Positions 9,921 through 20,660 of a stretch of DNA of 64,000 nucleotides are shown piece after piece. Source of the DNA: Guillardia theta CCMP2712 (taxonomy: Eukaryota; Cryptophyceae; Pyrenomonadales; Geminigeraceae); NCBI RefSeq assembly GCF_000315625.1, contig NW_005434662.1:309988-373987 (forward strand). The letters run 5' to 3'. How positions within the stretch are numbered: the stretch's first letter is position 1; each line of letters begins with the position of its first letter. The notes under the pieces are model-generated. The model did no database searches and was not told where the DNA came from. It was given only the letters and a program-made list of their open reading frames with translations. Position numbers and translations under genes: made by a program.

Positions 9921-12870
9921 TCACAGAGGATAAAGATCTGCGTCCTTGATGCGAACCCCCTCCTTTTCCACGGCGTGGAGGTACCTGGAGCTAGTCGGCA
10001 GTCAGGGCAAGATGACAAGAAGGGAAGGGGGCAGGGGGCAGAAGGGAGGGAGGAAGGAGGAGATACGTTGGGCAGCTGGACGCGCTTGCTGGGATGCCCT
10101 GTAGAGCTCCAACCTGACAGAAAGATCAGACGAGGAGAGAGGATGGAGAGGGCAAGGAAAGGCGGAGGAGGATGGGGAGGAGGAGGAGCGAGTGTGGTAC
10201 CTGGAGTTGCGGTCTGCTAGGTGTGGCGAGAGAGGAGCGAAGAGATCCTGTCGCCGCTTCCTCCTTGGGCTCGAGCGAGCAAGTGAAGGAAGAGGAAGAG
10301 TCTCTGTCTTGTAGCTGGCAGCTGCTTCCTGCCGGAGGGATCAGGGAGATGCCGTGCTCCGCTGCTCTGGCGGACGGACGCTGCTGGGGCTGAGAGCTAG
10401 CAAGAGGAAGGGAGAAGACACTGGATATGGAGGAGGAGGAGGAGGAGGAGGGGACAAGAGCGGCGGGCTGCCGTGGCTGCAACTGCTCTGTCTCGTGTTT
10501 GTCCTCCTGCATGCTAGGGTCTTCTCGGGTGGACTCCTTGCTGGGCATCTCCTTGGCGGCAGCTTCGCCTTTCTGCAGCATCTGGAGGAAGAGCTCGCGC
10601 TTCTTCTTTGCCCTCTCTCGCTTCTCTGATGCAGAAAAATCAGCAGAAGGAGATGATGGAGGAGGAGGAGGAGGTGGTGGTGGTGGTTGTGGAGGAGGAG
10701 GAGGAGGTGGAGGTGGTGGTGTTGGTGGTGGAGGGCCCACCTTCGAGATGCAGCTGACCTTTGGCCCACACCGCCTGCTTTCGTACGGCATCTGCAGAAG
10801 GATGAGACGGCGGTGAGGAGGATAAGAGTCAATTCACTTGGATCGAAGTAGGGAGAAGAAGCATTCTGCGGTAGCAGAAGTGAGAACGAGATCCGAAGAA
10901 AACGAGCAAAACGAGGAGGAAGTGAAGAGAGAAGGAGAGAAGAGAGAAGAAGAAAAGAGAGAAGAAGAAAGAAGAGAGAGGGAGGAGAGAAGGAGAGAAG
11001 AAGAGAAGAGAGGGAGGAGGAGGAGTTCATCTACAGGGTCGCGGTCAAGCTTGGCTCTCTCTTTCTCCTCTCGCTCCTTCTGCTCGTTTTTCAGCTGCTC
11101 CTTCGCCCAGCGAGCCTGACGGGCCACTGCAACCACGTCCATATCCTGAGCACTGCGCTTGACCTGGAGATTGCATGAGAGAGCTGACGGGTAGAGGAGG
11201 AGGAAGCAGAAGGACGAGGGACGAGCGATTGAGAGAGGACCATCGGGAGCAAGCACCGTCTTGCATGAGGGGGGGACGGATAGAGGAGGAGGGAGCAGTG
11301 CAAGGAGGAAGAGAGGAGGAGGAGGAGGAGAGAGTAGGAAAGGGAGTCAGCTGTGCACGGCAAGAGACAGACGAGGGTCAGATGCTTTACCACTGGCTGC
11401 TGATGTGGAACGAGAGCCTCCCACTCCCCTCCTCTTCGGACCTGCCGCGTTTCGTCAGCCCTCCTGCTCTCCTCGCAGCTTCTTCCCTAACCTTGGACGG
11501 TGTTATCCAGCTGCTGACCTCCTCCACCGAGCAGGGGACCGCCTCCTGGTTCTTTGCTCTGCTCCTGCTGGATCAGCAAAGGTCGGGGAGGTGAGAAACA
11601 ACCTGTCCTCCTCTTCCTTGACGGAGAACTTGCCGTCCTGTGATGTATTGAGCACCAGCAATTGCCTACAGAGGAGGAGGGAGGAGGTGGAAGAGGAGGA
11701 GGGAGGAGGGAAAGGAGAGGAGAAAAGAAGGGGTAAGGAAGAGGCGGAACCTTAAGGAGATGGAAGGGATGAAGCTCTCCGGACTGGCCGCTGGTCTGTC
11801 TCCTTGCTTTCATGTCTTCCTCAGACCTGTTCCCTGTAACGTCTTGCTCCTCAAGCAGCACAGGAGCTGTTTCTGCTTCTCCTGCCTCCTTTTCGCGTGC
11901 AATCATGCCGTTCAACTTCATCGACGAACGTCAGGGGAGAAGGAGAAGCAGAAAGACTCTGACCTTCACGACATCTGCTTTGACGAAAAGAGAGTTCTGC
12001 GGGAGCAAAAAGAGAACATCACAATTGGTATGTTGATGATGATGATGATGATGGCGGTGGTGATGATGTTGATGAACTTGCCAGGGAATACTCACATCGT
12101 GAAGGTAATTGTAATGCTACACATACCGTCAGCCAACATCTTTGCATCAGGCAGGGCAAGCACTACCTCTTGAGCGTTGCTCGACCGAGCCGAGTCAAGA
12201 CGGTCGCCGAAGATGACCTCGCTCCAGTTCTCTATCAGCAAGTCAACCACGGCAAGTACAAGACTCGCAAATTAGATGCTCCTCCTCACCTCTACACTTC
12301 TCGATCTTCTCCAGTTCATCTTCCCTGGACACGACGAGGAAACCGCACTGATCGCTCGACTCTGCATCGCATGCGTCATTCACAGGTTTGATGTACTGGG
12401 CAACCCTCAAGGAACAGGTACCGTTGTATCTTGCTGACAGCGAAGACAGCTTCTCCTCCATCATCGGAGACTGGCAGACCAACGACAAGTCACAAGTCTC
12501 TCTGAAAGCAGATGAGGCGCTTATTTCACCTTCACTCTGATCGCTCCATCGCTGTCTGCTATTTTGCTTCTTTTGGGTGAGAATGCCTGGTAAAACCCCA
12601 TCATCTCTCCCTCCAGCTCTCCGAGTTTCGATCTTGTACCTGCGCGATCTTCCATTCACTCAACTTCGTTGCCTTCGTCTCCAGCAATGCTGGAGGAGTG
12701 GACTTCTCGTTGTTGAGCTTGTTCCCGGACAAGTTTTTGCCGAACAAATTTTCTTTTTCATTGCTCGCATGAAAGCTTTCCCTGACCTTGTTCTGTCTGT
12801 TAAGAAGAGATCAGTACAAGACATCCGCATCTCAGGGCCTTCACCTGGATCCCTGGGACTTGTAAACATC
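9921..12870 (-). CDS. Unrecognised proline-rich, coiled-coil protein (tentative multi-exon model)
   Basis: Several minus-strand blocks with splice consensus look coding. Near 12840-12670 there is a Lys/Asn-rich exon with the motif LLETKATKLSEWKIAQ; near 12530-12420 an exon with MMEEKLSSLSARY; near 11900-11750 one with AREKEAGEAETAPVLLEEQD. Near 11160-11040 comes a charged helix (ARQARWAKEQLKNEQKERE), and 10791-10205 begins with poly-Pro interrupted by Gly/Thr/Gln and then a Lys/Glu helix (SEKRERAKKKRELFLQMLQ). A last exon has the motif AVEKEGVRIKDADLYPL and a stop at 9921. Intervening DNA is GA-rich on the + strand, that is, pyrimidine-rich in the sense direction of this gene. No family is recognised; the poly-Pro and helices suggest a cytoskeletal or RNA-processing scaffold, but that is a guess. 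Exon order is by position only, and the 5' end may lie near 13000. Confidence 0.4.
10655..10735. repeat. (GGA/GGT)n tract, poly-Pro coding on minus strand
   Basis: Runs of ggaggagg and ggtggtgg. Read on the minus strand in the frame of the flanking helix-coding exon, they give poly-Pro broken by Gln and Thr, so this tract is probably coding. Confidence 0.7.
10900..11030. repeat. GA-rich low-complexity intron tract
   Basis: Purine-only stretch (gaagagagaagaag type) of about 120 bp on the + strand, between two exon-like blocks of the minus-strand gene. It is a polypyrimidine tract in sense orientation. Confidence 0.75.
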
Positions 12871-13071
12871 AGGATTTAGGTCTCTTTGCTCACAAGTTGA
12901 CCAAAGTCTGAAGAAAAAGTCAAATTCTGTCGCTCAAGCACATTTTGAGGTGTTATTACCTTTCTGCAGGATGGGTTGGAAATGATAAGTAAGAAGTGTC
13001 TTCAGACAAATCAGTCAGCAGATGTCTATGCAAACAACTTCGTGGCAGGAAAATGCTCATCCAATTAGTTG

Positions 13072-13121
13072 TCAGTCAGTCAGTCAGTCAGTCAGTCAGT
13101 CAGTCAGTCAGTCAGTCAGTC
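13072..13121. repeat. (CAGT)n tetranucleotide array
   Basis: About twelve perfect copies of cagt/gtca in a row. There are no spacers, so it is a simple microsatellite. Confidence 0.97.
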
Positions 13122-13197
13122 ACTAGAACTATATCACGTCTGAGTCAGACTCGACCGGCCGCGTGAAAGTACACGCTGCCAACGAGTGGGAGGTGAT

Positions 13198-13198
<1 letters not shown>

Positions 13199-13285
<87 letters not shown>
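13199..13285. repeat. (AGGAGC)n hexanucleotide array
   Basis: About fourteen perfect copies of the hexamer that recurs through this window in both orientations. The Ser-Arg frame across it has no supporting context. Confidence 0.95.
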
Positions 13286-13719
13286 GGTATGGCACACTGT
13301 ACAGATTCCTACTTACATGACGTTCGCTTCATTGTGCGACTTGTCAAGCTTGCAGGAGGCACAGGGTAGGGTTATAACCATAACCCCAGAAAAGAATATC
13401 AAAAGAAGGGGTACAAAGATGATAATAGACAAAAAAGGTGGGTGGTGGGGTAGCTGTCACCCTATTTGCTTTCGTTTTTTGCCTTGTGCAACGGAAGATT
13501 CGGGCTGTGTAAAACTGTCTTTTTTGTTTTTTTAATGTCTTTTTAAGTTTTTTTCCTCGCACCATATCAAGGACGGTCGGAAAGCCCGAAGGCACCGGTA
13601 CTATAAAACTAGCTGCTGTCAGGGGTGGGGTACTAAATTTCCGAGAAAAGGTAGGGTAGTATTCAGATGATATGGGGGGTGGGGGTGACACTTGCCCACC
13701 TGCTCCTATTCTTGGCACA

Positions 13720-15207
13720 ATGGCTGGAGAGGGCATGGCGGCGAGAGGAGCGGCGGCGATGGGGCTGATGTGAGTTTTATCATACGATGCATGCCTTTGG
13801 ATATTGAATATCTTGACAAGAGTCTCGGTTTTCTGACTTACTGTTTGTACCCAAGCCACATTTTTTCCATGCGCGTTTTGTGATATGTATGGTTCCCCAG
13901 CCATCTGTGTTTCAGTTGAATCTTGACTCTTGCTCATTGTGGCTACATGCAATTTGGTCTGTCATTGTTTATGAAGGAAATTTCAATGCATATCTTCCAG
14001 CTTTGTCAAGTGATCTTTTCGTGGTCACGAAAGTGGCTTGCATTTGTGTATTTCCGTTTTGCCTTGATACTCATGGTACATATTTTTTTCTTTTGTTTTG
14101 ATTGGATGAAATGTTGGAATTGTTGGAATCGAGTGTCGATTATCTTCCTTGAAAGCCTCATCGAGTGAGATGTTCGCATTCTCAAAGTGGCTTTGTCTTG
14201 CCCTATTGCTGCTCGTGGATGCGCATGAATGTCGCAGCATTGGAGAGAAATAACACCTTGCTTCAGGTTCGTCGCCTCCATCGCGATTGTCATCTTTGTC
14301 GTCACTGCTGAGTCGTCGGGAAAGGACACGACAGTGCTGAGCACTGACTGCTCTGTCGATCCCTGGGCACCCGAGTGCCATCATGCTTCAATGATGGACA
14401 TGATCAACAACATCCGTCACCGCGCCAGGGTGAGTCTTCATTATGCATGTGAAAGATTCAGTGATGGGATTGCAGAGCAATGCAATCGCGCAGAAGAAGT
14501 TGAAAATGCAGCTCCTGGCCGAGGAGAAAGCTGTCATCAAGAAGCAGGAGGAGAAGCAGGCGAAGAAGCATGGTGTGAACAACCTTCTCCTCACTGTTCA
14601 TTTTCTGAGGCTTGTTTGATTCTCAGCGTCTGCCAAGTCGGCCGCGCCTGACTTGAAGAGCACTGTCTACAATGGTGTAGACATTGCTTCCAAGAAAGCA
14701 ATTGACTCTAGTTTGACCAAGTGATCTTCCATTCCTCATCCTTCTTCCCGGCTGCTCTTGCTCTCCCTCTCTGTGCTGTCCCTTCGCTTCTCATCCATGT
14801 GTTTCTCACTTTGTCTGTCCCTCCTCTTTCGCCCCCACCCCCTCTCCCCTCCCTTCGCCTCCTTTGGCGCTCTCGCTGTTCGCTTCGCTCCCCAATCTTA
14901 GTTGCAACTCTCTCTTGTACATCGGCACAGCACATGACGCATGTTTTCGTAGGCTGTTGAAAAAGGGTGGAAAGGGGGCTGTCATGAAGAAGGTTGAAGA
15001 AATTCGGGAACAGGTCTGTGACGTGTACATCTATGGAGTCAACCTAATGGTTAATGACAGATTCTTGCTGATTCTGGGAAAATGTTTGGTTATGGAAAGA
15101 AGGTGGGTGCCCAGGATTGTATTGACTTGCCCCGCGTCTGATTCTGTTTGCAGGCTGGTTATCTGCCGCCCCCTCCGCATAAACTGATGAAGCAGCTCGG
15201 AGGTTAG
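13720..15207 (+). CDS. Small secreted or membrane-anchored Lys-rich protein, unknown family
   Basis: Exons 13720-13769, 14267-14429, 14476-14572, 14627-14720, 14953-15013, 15061-15102 and 15154-15207 join in frame with GT-AG ends. The first exon (MAGEGMAARGAAAMGL) joins a hydrophobic segment (FVASIAIVIFVVTAE), giving a signal peptide or anchor. Next are a two-Cys stretch (TDCSVDPWAPECHH), a Lys/Glu/Gln helix (QLLAEEKAVIKKQEEKQ), a short basic segment (LLKKGGKGAVMKK) and a C-terminus with PPPPHKLMKQLGG; total about 185 residues. An alternative start at 14229 within the acceptor region (leader MSQHWREITPCFR) would drop exon 1; the longer model is preferred because the hydrophobic core then has a normal N-terminal position. 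Family not recognised. The bipartite look (hydrophobic leader plus basic, Ala/Ser-rich stretch) would fit an organelle-directed protein, but no diagnostic motif is present. Confidence 0.6.
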
Positions 15208-15625
15208 AGGAGCCTTTTGTACATTAATCTAGGGAAACTGTTAAAATGAAGCTTGTCGAATGGATCCAACCTATCTTAGCCGGCTTCACGACGAAATGAA
15301 GCCCGAGCACATGGCATTTCATCACCACGATATGTGAGATGTGTGCGATACATTCTAGGTAGTTTGACCACGCGATCGATCCCGGTACCTCGCGGGTTTT
15401 CACAAGGACAGGTTAAGCTTCACTAGTGAAAGTTTTTCACTCCCTGACATAATCAGCGCGATCGGTTATGCCGGAGCGGCACCGGATACATCAGATCAGT
15501 CATATGATACACGAGTACAACACATAGGTTAATTCAGTGGCTCGGATGTATTGAGATCATAAGACTACGTGTCCTACAGAAAGCAAGACGGCCTCTGCAA
15601 AACGGGATCCCAACCAGTCTAAGAT
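15208..15625. other. Intergenic region
   Basis: Moderately GC-rich DNA with cgatcgatcccggtacctcgcggg and similar words shared in style with other spacers. No gene seen. Confidence 0.5.
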
Positions 15626-15731
15626 TTAGAACCACTCGCCGAAGTAGAGGGGGCGCTGCTCGTGGTGGAGGTACTCCATGCGCCACATCCAGAGCTGGGA
15701 GGTCTGCTGCTTGGTCTGGGAGAACATTTCT
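15626..15731 (-). CDS. Possible terminal exon of a small minus-strand gene
   Basis: On the minus strand a good acceptor (ttctgcag) is followed by an exon with the motifs FSQTKQQTSQLWMWRME and HHEQRPLYFGEWF and a stop. The Trp/Tyr/His-rich end looks like a genuine short protein terminus, as in small respiratory-complex accessory subunits, but I cannot name it. Upstream exons between 15740 and 16080 are not resolved; a block with the motif LLVVSLHGLDA precedes a donor-like gtatga near 16040. Confidence 0.3.
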
Positions 15732-17440
15732 GCAGAATGATATCAGCGACTGCTGGTGCAATACATTGAGAAACAGAAACATTCAACAAGTTCACAGCCT
15801 TTTCTCCTTTTCTCCAAGAAATCACCCGCAACCAACAAGAAACATGAAGGTGTCCCTTCACATACTGAGCTGGTATTTCATCTTATGAATTAGCCAACCG
15901 AGCATTCAACACAGTGGACAGAGCGCAAGTTCCAAATATCATGTGTGCACATCCATGCCTTTCCACAAAGTCTGCTATCATCACAAGCAAGGGCAGAGCA
16001 CATTGCACGCTTCCTCGATCAAAGCGTGCCATGTCATACCTGCGTCTAGGCCGTGAAGAGACACCACCAGCAGCGAGTTTAAATACTATTCTCTCTACCC
16101 CTGCTACCCCCCATTTACCCCTAGCTGAACCCCCTCATTGCCTCTCCCTGCCCCTTGGCGCACCCCCTACCTTACCGAAAAGCCAGCGAGGAGAAAAAAA
16201 GAATTCGAACTCGAGGGTGGGGGTACTTTAAAGGGTATCAGGGGGTGTCTCAACACCTTGTTCCTTCAATTGGGTGGGTCATGTACCCCACCCTGCCTCT
16301 TCAAGACCACCATGAATGACTCAACACCCCTATTCAAAGACTGTGATAACCCGGACATTTCCCACCACCTTCACACCCCCACCCTTGTTATATTCCTTCA
16401 CTACCCCCAACGGACCATCTCTGGATGCCTTGTGATGGTCCTCGTCACCAGGCCCGACCGTGACCCGGTGACCAAGCGGCACCCGGAGGGTTCCGAACTA
16501 ATAAGAAGTTCGCCGTTCCGATCACTGGCTGTGGCGCCGGGCCGGGCCCGGCGCGCTCGCCGGGACTCCCCGGCGAGCCTGGGCACTGGCGGCAGGCTCA
16601 GTGAGACGGCGCACCGGCTCGGGGTCGTGGAGTGGTGCCAGCAGCGTAGTACGCCGGGCAACTTTCACGGCGTCATGACCGTCAGTAACTACTTAATTTT
16701 AACTAAGTTGAAGTCAAGTTAAAATTACAACGGTCAGGCCCGAAGTTTTAAAGTCAAGCCTTAAAATCACAAGTCAGGCCCGGAAATACGGTAGATACTG
16801 TTTGTTTCTTGAAGGAACTGCTGCGCCGGCACGGTCACCTCTTTACTCAAAGTTAAGCTAAAGATCAGTACGAGGACAATAAGGAGAGTCGAGGCCGCCC
16901 TGAGGCTTGACCCTGACACCGTCTGTCGCACTGGCCAAACGGCGAGAAGCCTGAGCCTCCGAGAAAACTTAGGACAGCGAGAACCAAACTTTGAAACATA
17001 TCTACCGGGGCCGTAATACGGCCGGGGCATCCGTAATGCGGCCCACGGATCTTCCGCTACTGGTACCGTCTTGACCGGGCCGGGCGTCCGAACTTCAAGT
17101 GGCTCGCCGGGGGCCGGGCTCGGCCGCCCGGCGGGCCGGGCCGCTCGGAGGTTCCAGGCCGCATCATCATCGGCGGTTCCGCCGGCCCGGGTACTGAAAC
17201 TGGTTCCAGGAATAGACTTATTATTACATATCTGGTTCTGTACGACATCAGCACATAATTTTCAAAACATATATTGGCAATTGAAATTTGCTAGAGTAAT
17301 TCTGTGACAGAATGTACAAATGAAAGCTTGTCATTCCAGATCAATTCACTGTTTTGAGACGGAGTGCGATGGATGGCACGGAGATGGGGGAGGATCAGGG
17401 GAGAGAGAGAGGGTCGAGGGAGGAACTGACTACTAGGCTA
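15732..17440. other. Intergenic GC-rich and C-run islands
   Basis: 16080-16440 is studded with runs of four to six C at short spacing (ctacccc, accccc, caccccc). 16440-17170 is GC-rich with ggccgggcccgg, cggtcaggcccg and gtcaagtt words. The piece ending gacagcgagaaccaa near 16985 recurs near 48490. Open frames here (for example 16138-16722) lack domains and splice support. I regard the block as a repeat island, not a gene. Confidence 0.55.
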
Positions 17441-17446
17441 GGATGG

Positions 17447-18480
17447 ACACTGTTGATGGAGATCTGAAGATCCACTTCGAGGAAGAGAGGATCGCGCCTG
17501 AGAGGGTTGATGACTGCATGTTTGTAACATCCTTTTGGTTGTTGACGTCGAGGACCCTGTAGTGAAGGGTTCGAACATGAATGTTGCGTGCTTCACATGT
17601 GCAGACTGTTGACACAGCATTGGTTTTTCTGTCTAGGATGAGCCAAAGGTATTTGGTGCGGGAGATTCGGACGCTGCATGATCGAACCGTGTCATTCTTC
17701 GAGACAACATGAGCAGTAACAGAGAAGATGTTTCTTGAGCGTGGTATCCCTCATCATCACGTGCAGGCAAAGGGAAGAACAAATTCGACAAGTGGGTCAG
17801 CAGAATACAGCAGAGCTCTAGTTCTCCTTCCAGCCCAAGGAGCCCCCGAACCCCACGCCGCAACTCATCTCCTGACTGTGAGAAGCCTCTAGATTCAACC
17901 TTGGAGGTTTTTCTCATCAACAACGATGCTTGGAGCTGTCTGACTGTCATGTGACAGACCAACAGGGCTACAACTGAGGCGTCGAGCTCAACGAGGAACA
18001 CGACAGTGAGTCTCTTGCAGGACTTGCTTGCTTCCAAGGTGCTCATGGCAAGCAACAGCATCCCCCGGCTGAAGAAATGAGGAGAGCAGAACCATCGCCT
18101 GCACCAGCGGCGGCAACTGCTGTGCAGGTAGAGATACAGAGCAGTCAGGTCGTGCCTGAGTCATGCTGTCAGATGGGATCGAAGCTAGAGCGATGGGTGA
18201 GCAGAGTGCGAAGGAGTCAACAAGCGGCACAAGCGCCAAGCTCCAAGCAAACTATTCCGAAGGATCAAGAGAAGCAAGATGGAAGCAATGCGGCGACATC
18301 GAAGACTGTGGGGAAGCAGTCAAGGAAGCTCGTGCCTGAGTCATGCTGCTAGGGATCGAAGCTAGAGCGATGGGTGATGAGAACGAGAAGAAGTAGGCCA
18401 GCGGCACAGACAGGAAGCGAAGTACAGCCTCAGCCGGACGATGCGAATGATCAGGAGAAGCCTGGGGGAGGAAATGTGAG
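17447..18480 (+). CDS. Unrecognised gene with repeated Ser-Lys-x-x-x-Trp-Val-Ser-Arg exons
   Basis: ATG at 17447 opens an acidic exon (VDGDLKIHFEEERIAPER) ended by gtaaca. After gaps come an exon from about 17763 (NKFDKWVSRIQQSSSS, then Ser/Pro/Arg-rich), one from about 18090 (GSKLERWVSRVRRSQQ) and one from about 18354 (GSKLERWVMRTRRS), ending near 18478 at a gtgaga donor. The three Trp-Val-basic units are homologous. The last two, with the DNA before them (gtgcctgagtcatgctg), form a direct repeat of about 90 bp, so an intron-plus-exon unit was duplicated. Further exon-like blocks follow (18703-18770, motif EEWMRKARARDF). It may be an independent gene or the N-terminal part of the modular gene starting at 19468. 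Function unknown. Confidence 0.4.
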
Positions 18481-19293
18481 ACACTTCGATCAAACCTGCT
18501 TACCCCAACCCTCTTGCGAACCGTTTTTTCTCATCCTTGCCCCTGCACACACGCCTGTATCGGTCCTTTCTCCTCATTGCTCTCGTGCAGTCTTTAGTGT
18601 TTTCTTGTTTCTCTTCCTCTCTCTGCGTCTCCTTCTGATCCACGAAAAAGGTTACATCTCCTCCCGCTGGCCACTTCGCCAACCCTCCCCCTCGCGGGTC
18701 GATCATGGAGGAATGGATGCGCAAGGCGAGAGCTCGAGACTTCGCGGTGAGGGAGCGGCGAGAGCTCAGTATGTGATGATGTTCCTGCAGTGGGTAAGGA
18801 ACGTGCAAGCCCAGCAGCGTCGAGCAGGAGGTAGCTGGGCCTGTGCTTGCGCAGGATCAGATCTGAACGCTCCTGTCAGCTACTCCGCAGCCACCCAACG
18901 TTGCAGCGCAGCAGCAGGTGACATGGGAGTCAAAGGATTGACTTGATGAGTGACGTGGATGAAGAAGGAGAGAAGTGTGGGAGGGGGAATGCCTGGGGCG
19001 ATTCCAGGACGAAACAAGGTTGAACCCTTCCTCCGAAGACGATCTGTTCCTTCCTCTCCTGCCTTCCGAAGATAATCTGTTCCTTCCTTTTCTGCTCCTG
19101 TTCGGTTTCCTCGGAATCCTCTGACTCTCTTTGCCGCGGCAGCTGGAAAGATGGTTGATCAGAACTCGTAGCAGCGTCTCTATTCCGTCGGTCAAGCAAG
19201 GTTCCTTGCTCTTAAGTTGTTTTACTATCTTATCTCGTGCGTCAGATTCCAACGGCACAAGCAGCGAACTGGTGGGTGCAAGCTCATAGATGC

Positions 19294-19353
<60 letters not shown>

Positions 19354-19467
19354 CGATGACGACAATGATGATGATGAATATTGTATGGTGGTGGTGCTGA
19401 TGAAAATGATGATGCTGAGGCGCGAGGATTCGTCAGATTGGGGGTGTGATCATATTTTTGCAACTAG
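18481..19467. other. Unresolved region between two plus-strand gene models
   Basis: Contains a C/T-rich stretch (18500-18660), the exon-like block 18703-18770, Ala/Gln-coding blocks to 18940, an antisense frame with no recognised domain and a mixed GCT/GAT microsatellite at 19288-19372. Some of it may be exons of either flanking gene. Confidence 0.35.
19288..19372. repeat. (GCT)n-(GAT)n compound microsatellite
   Basis: About nine GCT triplets followed by about twenty GAT/GAC triplets; poly-Ala/poly-Asp in one frame. Probably intronic or intergenic. Confidence 0.85.
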
Positions 19468-20621
19468 GTGATGGATGAAAACAATGGATATCATCGCATC
19501 GACAAGGATGGAATCATGTTTGCTGGTTTCCTAGTCGACGGAAAGAAGCACGGNNNNNNNNNNNNNNNNNNNNNNNNNNNNNNNNNNNNNNNNNNNNNNN
19601 NNNNNNNNNNNNNNNNNNNNNNNNNNNNNNNNNNNNNNNNNNNNNNNNNNNNNATACCTGTCCTCCTCTCCTCCTCTCCTCCTCCTCTCCTCCTCTCCTC
19701 CTCCTCTCCTCCCCTCCTCTCCTCTCCTCCTCTCCTCCTCCTTTCCTCCTCTCCTCCCCTCCTCTCCTCTTCTCCTCCTCTCCTCTCCTCTCCTCCTCTC
19801 CTCCTCTCCTCCTCTCCTCCTCTCCTCCTCTCCTCCTTTGTTCCCGCACCGCTATGAGCTTCATTCACAACGCATCCACCGATACCGCAATTTCTTCCTC
19901 TTCTCCTTTCCCCCTCCTCTCGTCTCCTCCTGTCGTGGCCATTGTCAATCCTGCAACTCATTCTCCTTCCTTCTTCCCCTCTCAACCTGGTCTTGCAGTC
20001 CTTCATTCCCTCCAGAACGCATTGCATCGGTCTCAGTGTACGAGATCTGGACATCCAGGAGGAAGAAGGTACATAGGAGAGAAGGGGATGAGCAGGAGGG
20101 GGAGAGGACAAGGAGCAAAGAGAGAGGAGAGCGGAGTTGAAGAACGAATGAAGGAGACGGAGATGATGGGAACGAGCAGCAGGAGCAGGAGCAAGAGCAG
20201 AGGAATTTGGTGTAGGTGCAGCAGGAGCAGGAGCAGATGCAGGACCATAGGGACTAGGTGTAAGTCCCGGTGGCAGCGACGTAGGCATCGCGAGCAGCCT
20301 TGTAGGGGCCAGTGGCAAGGGGTGGGAAGGAGGAGGACATCAGCAGGAGCAGGAGGAGGAGGACATCAGCAGGAGCAGGAGGAGGAGTGGCAAGAATGTT
20401 TGAAAGAGGAGGAAGGGGAGGAGTAGGAGGAGGTAGAGGTTGTCAAGAAGGAGGTAGACACAGGGGAATGGAGAGGGATAAATGAAGGAGGACGGTAACG
20501 ATTCAAGTGCAGGTAGCCCGCAGAAATATCCCACAGCAAAGGATGTCAAGGTATGCTTCTGCTCCTGCTTCTACTTCTGCTCCTACTCCTGCTCCTACTC
20601 CTGCTCCTACTCCTACTCCTA

Positions 20622-20660
<39 letters not shown>

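Larger units (their letters stand above)
12900..13719. other. Intergenic region with two tandem arrays and a C/G-run island
   Basis: Holds a (CAGT)n array (13072-13121), an (AGGAGC)n array (about 13199-13285) and, from 13360, DNA rich in ggggta, gggtggtgggg and ACCGGTAC words like the other intergenic islands. No coding exon recognised. Confidence 0.6.

Noticed and set aside
13072-13290. Regular repeats that could look like a CRISPR array
   Set aside because: Units are 4 and 6 bp and uninterrupted, with no spacers; the genome is eukaryotic.
14170-14252. Short signal-peptide-like frame (MFAFSKWLCLALLLL)
   Set aside because: It stops after 27 residues and no donor joins it in phase to the downstream exons.
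16138-16722. 194-codon frame in the C-run island
   Set aside because: No recognisable motif, spans two compositionally different blocks, and the opposite strand is also open.
15208-17300. Possible transposon coding remnants in the islands
   Set aside because: No transposase, reverse transcriptase or terminal repeat could be recognised; retained only as an unexplained repeat family.
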